Part shown: positions 23,029 through 26,063 of the stretch, piece by piece | How positions within the stretch are numbered: the first letter of the stretch is position 1 | Layout: every line of letters starts with the position of its first letter | NCBI GenBank assembly: GCA_041656175.1 | Contig: JBBAEA010000037.1 | Location: 1 to 26,063, forward strand | Length of the DNA stretch: 26,063 nucleotides | Direction: 5' to 3' | Source of the DNA: JBBAEA01 sp041656175 | GTDB taxonomy: Bacteria; Myxococcota_A; Bradymonadia; UBA4248 | Translations under genes and position numbers: made by a program | The notes under the pieces: model-generated | Databases searched by the model: none | Seen by the model: the letters and a program-made list of their open reading frames with translations, nothing else | Told to the model about the DNA's origin: nothing

Positions 23029-23757
23029 ATGAATATCAATATTGTTTCTTTTGGCGGCGGTACGAATAGTGCCGCCTTACTTATTGGGCTTTACAACCAC
23101 AAAATACCTGTTGACCTTATCACCTTTGCCGATACGGGCGCGGAACACCCGCATACCTATCAATTTATCGGCCAGATGAACAAATGGCTATCCGAACATG
23201 GTATGCCGCAAATTACCGTCGTGCAAAAGGTTGACCGCAGCGGAAACCGATTATCCCTTGAAACCGAGTGCTTGCGTTCCCATACGCTTCCGTCCATTGC
23301 ATACGGGCATAAGCGTTGTTCGCAAAAGCACAAGATCGGGCCGCAGGAAAAGTTTTGCAACCACTATGCCCCATGCCGCGAGGTGTGGCAGCGGGGCGAA
23401 AAGGTAAACCGCTATATCGGCTATGACGCAGGGGAAATGAAACGCTATGAACATTCCCACAAGCACAATGAAGCCGACAAAAAATATATTAACCATTATC
23501 CCCTCATTGAAAAATGGGGTTGGGACAGGGACGATTGTATTCGGGAAATCAAAGCGGCAGGCTTGCCGCAGCCGGGTAAATCGTCCTGTTTCTTTTGCCC
23601 CAGCATGAAAAAGCAAGAGATTTTGTATCTCAAACAGCACTATCCCGATTTGTTTTGTCGGGCGGTTGCTTTGGAAGAAAACGCTATGCCCTATCTCAAA
23701 ACAGTTAAGGGATTGGGGCGCAACTACTCATGGAAAGACCGATTTGGAAAGGAGTAA
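23029..23757 (+). CDS. PP-loop protein, PAPS reductase/adenine nucleotide alpha-hydrolase superfamily
   Basis: This 242-residue soluble protein begins NINIVSFGGGTNSAALLIGL, a PP-loop that binds the ATP pyrophosphate, with GGGTNS in place of the more usual SGGxDS. FADTGAEHPHTYQFI follows as in PAPS reductase and DndC-like enzymes. Cysteines cluster at RCSQKHKIG with CNHYAPC and at SCFFCPS, so a metal or iron-sulfur site is possible. Superfamily members adenylate or sulfurate substrates; related genes occur in phages and mobile elements, where a role in nucleic-acid modification is suspected but not shown. The gene sits within the transfer operon. GGAGG lies only one base before the ATG, so start or translation may be unusual. 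Confidence 0.8.
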   Translation: MNINIVSFGGGTNSAALLIGLYNHKIPVDLITFADTGAEHPHTYQFIGQMNKWLSEHGMPQITVVQKVDRSGNRLSLETECLRSHTLPSIAYGHKRCSQKHKIGPQEKFCNHYAPCREVWQRGEKVNRYIGYDAGEMKRYEHSHKHNEADKKYINHYPLIEKWGWDRDDCIREIKAAGLPQPGKSSCFFCPSMKKQEILYLKQHYPDLFCRAVALEENAMPYLKTVKGLGRNYSWKDRFGKE

Positions 23758-23764
23758 ACGACTT

Positions 23765-24031
23765 ATGGCAAATGTAAAATTGGAGCGTATCGAAAAGGAC
23801 ATTTCAAAGACGCGGGCAAAAATCGTTGAGTATCAAAACAGGCTGAAAGACCTTGAAGCGCGGAAAACCGAGGAAGAAAACGCCCAGATCGTGCAAATGG
23901 TTAAGGCGGTCAATATCGACGCGGCGCAACTTGCCGCGTTCCTCTCCGCTTATGCAAACGGGGATCTTCCTTTGCCGCAGCAGCAAGGGGACTATCTGAA
24001 TACGCAGGAGGTAGCCGAAGATGAAGAATAA
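23765..24031 (+). CDS. DUF4315 family conjugation-associated protein
   Basis: This 88-residue protein starts at the ATG at 23765, ten bases after AAAGGAG; the longer in-frame reading begins inside the preceding gene and lacks a ribosome site. A coiled-coil fills the first half (KLERIEKDISKTRAKIVEYQ, then RLKDLEARKTEEE), followed by VNIDAAQLAAFLSAY, which matches DUF4315 of Tn1549-type elements. Function is unknown. It overlaps the next gene by 11 bases and is constantly found beside DUF4366 genes, so the two products probably act together. Confidence 0.88.
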   Translation: MANVKLERIEKDISKTRAKIVEYQNRLKDLEARKTEEENAQIVQMVKAVNIDAAQLAAFLSAYANGDLPLPQQQGDYLNTQEVAEDEE

Positions 24032-24740
24032 AAAGTTTATTCGCACCTTTACCGTCTTGATTGCCGCACTTGTCGTCATGTGCGGCTTTTCTGTTACCGC
24101 TTATGCAGGGGGCGGCCCAGAGTTTGAAGAACCCGCGCCAGAGGAAGAAACAACGGGCGGTTATGAGCCGCAGCCCCTTACCCCGGACGGAAATATGTCC
24201 CTTGTAGACGATATAACGGGCGAAGCGTCCGGCGATAAGCAGTTTATTACCGTCGTTACCAAAAACGGCAACTATTTTTACATCATCATTGACCGCGCCG
24301 AGGACGGGGAAAACACAGTACATTTTCTTAATCAAGTGGACGAACAAGACCTTTTGCAACTTATGGAGGACGAACAGGCAGCGGAAACCCCTGTTTGCAA
24401 CTGTAAAAACAAATGCGCGCCCGGTAGCGTCAATACCGATTGCCCCATTTGCAATACCAATATGAGCGAGTGCGCGGGCAAGGAAGCCGAACCGCAGCCG
24501 GAGGAAACCGAGCCAACCGCAGAGGAAGAAAAGGGCGGCGGCATGGGCGGTATTCTGCTGGTGGTGCTTCTGCTTGCGGGAGCAGGCGGCGGGGCGTTCT
24601 ACTACTTTAGGATTTTGAAACCGAAGCAGGACGCGGCAAAAGGCAGTACCGACCTTGACGATCTCGACTTTGACGAGGACGACGAAGAAATGGAAGATAT
24701 AGAAACCGAGCAGACCGAGCAGGAGGACGAGGAAGAATGA
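24021..24740 (+). CDS. DUF4366 (CD1107-like) membrane-anchored surface protein
   Basis: This 239-residue protein has an N-terminal signal peptide (TFTVLIAALVVMCGFSVTAY, cleavage likely after AYA), an exported part with KQFITVVTKNGNYFYIIIDR and NTVHFLNQVDEQDLLQLM, and a Cys-rich motif (CNCKNKC, CPICNTNMSEC). A membrane helix (GGILLVVLLLAGAGGGAFYY) lies at about 174-193 and the tail is strongly acidic. That is the DUF4366/CD1107 layout found in Clostridia ICEs. Most of the protein lies outside the cell and is held by the C-terminal helix, so a part in mating contact or the channel is likely. It overlaps topB by four bases. Confidence 0.88.
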   Translation: MKNKKFIRTFTVLIAALVVMCGFSVTAYAGGGPEFEEPAPEEETTGGYEPQPLTPDGNMSLVDDITGEASGDKQFITVVTKNGNYFYIIIDRAEDGENTVHFLNQVDEQDLLQLMEDEQAAETPVCNCKNKCAPGSVNTDCPICNTNMSECAGKEAEPQPEETEPTAEEEKGGGMGGILLVVLLLAGAGGGAFYYFRILKPKQDAAKGSTDLDDLDFDEDDEEMEDIETEQTEQEDEEE

Positions 24741-26063
24741 AACTTGTAATTGCAGAAAAACCGAGTGTAGCAAAGGCAATCGCGGCGGTACTCCATGCCG
24801 ACGAGAGAAAAAACGGATTTTTGGAGGGTGGCGGCTACCTTGTGTCATGGTGTATCGGGCATTTGATTAGTTTTGCAGACGCAGGGGGCTACAAGGAACA
24901 ATACCGAAAATGGAACTATGACGATCTTCCCATTGTCCCGCAGGATTGGCAGTTTACCGTTGCCAGCGGCAAGGAGCAGCAATTTTCCATTCTCAAAGAC
25001 CTTATGCACAGGGAAGATGTAACCGAGATTGTCAACGCTTGCGACGCAGGCCGCGAGGGGGAACTCATTTTCCGTTTCGTCTATGAACAGGCAAATTGCA
25101 AAAAGCCCTTTTCCCGCCTTTGGATCAGCAGTATGGAAGAAAGCGCAATCCGCGAGGGCTTTTCAAATCTCAAAGACGGGCGCGGCTATGATAACCTTTA
25201 TCAATCCGCGCTTTGCAGGGCAAAGGCCGATTGGTTGATTGGCATTAACGCAACCCGCCTTTTCTCTATCCTCTACCATAAGACTTTGAATGTGGGGCGG
25301 GTGCAGACCCCTACCCTTGATATGATTGTCAAGCGTGATTATGCAATCGGCAGTTTCAAAAAGGAAAAATACCATGTTGTCCGATTGCAGGCAGGCGGCA
25401 TAACGGCACTTTCTGAAAAACTCTTTGATGAAGCGGCGGCACAGCAGATGAAAACGGCTTGCGAGAAATCGCAGGCCGTTTGCACTTCCCTTACCAAAGA
25501 AGCAAAGACCGCAGCCCCGCCGCGATTGTTTGACCTGACCGCCTTGCAGCGGGAAGCAAACCGCTTATTTGGATTTACGGCGAAGCAGACCCTTGATTAT
25601 GTGCAAGCACTTTATGAAAAGCGGCTTTTGACCTATCCCCGCACCGACAGCAAATATATTACTTCCGATATGGCCGGATCCACCGAACAACTCATAAACA
25701 GCCTTTGCGGGATTTTGCCATTCATGCAGGGCGCAGCCCTTACCCCCGACCTTTCCCGCATTACAAACAATGCCAAAGTTACCGACCACCACGCCATTTT
25801 GCCAACAGCCGAGTTTGTGAAAAACGGCTTTGCTGGTTTGGCCGAGAGTGAAAAGAAAATCGTAACCCTTGTATGCGTAAAACTGCTTTGCGCCGTTGCC
25901 GCGCCATACGCTTATGAAACCGTTACGGCGGTATTCTCTTGCGGCGGCTATTCCTTTACCGCCAAAGGGAATATACCCATTTGCGAGGGCTGGCGCGAGA
26001 TTGACCGCCGTTCCCGTTCTATTCTGAATGGGAAAACCGACGAGGACGAAGCCGAGCCGGACA
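24737..26063 (+). CDS. topB: DNA topoisomerase III, partial (cut by window end)
   Basis: The start is the ATG of an ATGA overlap. The 442 visible residues cover the Toprim domain (VIAEKPSVAKAIAAVL; NACDAGREGELIFRF with the metal-binding acidic residues) and most of the type IA core, including LNVGRVQTPTLDMI and LLTYPRTDSKYI with active-site Tyr300, then TDHHAILPT. The 3' end, with any zinc fingers, lies beyond the window. TopB of Tn1549-type elements removes tangles during element replication or transfer; it is separate from the host's enzyme. It is the last gene visible in the transfer operon. Confidence 0.95.
   Translation, partial: MKLVIAEKPSVAKAIAAVLHADERKNGFLEGGGYLVSWCIGHLISFADAGGYKEQYRKWNYDDLPIVPQDWQFTVASGKEQQFSILKDLMHREDVTEIVNACDAGREGELIFRFVYEQANCKKPFSRLWISSMEESAIREGFSNLKDGRGYDNLYQSALCRAKADWLIGINATRLFSILYHKTLNVGRVQTPTLDMIVKRDYAIGSFKKEKYHVVRLQAGGITALSEKLFDEAAAQQMKTACEKSQAVCTSLTKEAKTAAPPRLFDLTALQREANRLFGFTAKQTLDYVQALYEKRLLTYPRTDSKYITSDMAGSTEQLINSLCGILPFMQGAALTPDLSRITNNAKVTDHHAILPTAEFVKNGFAGLAESEKKIVTLVCVKLLCAVAAPYAYETVTAVFSCGGYSFTAKGNIPICEGWREIDRRSRSILNGKTDEDEAEPD

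Larger units (their letters stand above)
12400..26063 (+). mobile_element. Left part of a Tn1549/CTn-like integrative conjugative element (partial)
   Basis: The order rep initiator, PcfB, VirD4/TraG, Maff2, TrbL-like, PrgI, VirB4, DNA methyltransferase, CD1108 hydrolase, DUF4315, DUF4366 and TopB is the conserved transfer block of Tn1549-type elements of Clostridia. All genes are on one strand and many overlap by four bases. The left boundary is not precisely visible; I place it between 12373 and 12436. The relaxase and the tyrosine or serine recombinase expected farther right are outside the window, as are any cargo genes in that direction. The element cannot be called complete or mobile from this window. 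Confidence 0.88.

Overview
The window joins two very different kinds of DNA. Bases 1 to about 12,370 look like the chromosome of a Gram-negative bacterium of deltaproteobacterial type (Myxococcota or Bradymonadota style). The signs are a Ser/Thr protein kinase carrying a zinc ribbon and a C-terminal FGE/SUMF1-like domain, a lipoprotein with thrombospondin type 3 calcium repeats and a VWA domain, a TPR plus PEGA-like membrane protein, monocistronic genes on both strands, mostly weak ribosome binding sites, and intergenic regions rich in repeats. Bases from about 12,420 to the end are the left part of a Tn1549/CTn-type integrative conjugative element (ICE) of the kind found in Clostridia. All its genes are on the plus strand, packed with ATGA overlaps, and several start at TTG behind strong AAAGGAGG sites.

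Left region: a secreted TPR/PEGA-like membrane protein (346-1380), a class I SAM methyltransferase with a long acidic N-terminal extension (1681-3252), a HEAT-like protein (3480-4208), a tRNA-dihydrouridine synthase (4234-5292), a Wzx-like flippase on the minus strand (5573-7012), the zinc-ribbon/kinase/FGE protein (7105-9285), a 0.5-kb block of two intergenic tandem repeat families (9290-9811), and the TSP3/VWA lipoprotein on the minus strand (9828-12128). Three intergenic elements (about 103-175, 5402-5552 and 12231-12372) share a layout: a G-tract or GGGG/CCCC mini-hairpin, a central hairpin, and a closing C6 tract. The third lies directly beside the ICE boundary.

Right region: a structured leader with two tandem intrinsic terminators, a small Cys-rich protein, a replication initiator (helix-turn-helix plus DUF6017-like C-terminus) with iteron-like repeats inside its gene, PcfB, the VirD4/TraG coupling ATPase, a Maff2 membrane peptide, a TrbL/VirB6-like channel protein, PrgI, the VirB4 ATPase, an orphan beta-type DNA methyltransferase, a CD1108-like NlpC/P60 cell-wall hydrolase, a PP-loop (PAPS-reductase-like) protein, DUF4315, DUF4366 (CD1107-like), and a topoisomerase III gene cut by the window end. 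Together these encode a type IV secretion apparatus plus DNA-processing functions. The relaxase and integrase expected for this family are not in the window and would lie to the right.

The main question is whether a Clostridia-type ICE is really integrated in a deltaproteobacterial-type chromosome or whether the contig is a metagenomic chimera joined near 12,373-12,436. Sequence alone cannot settle this.
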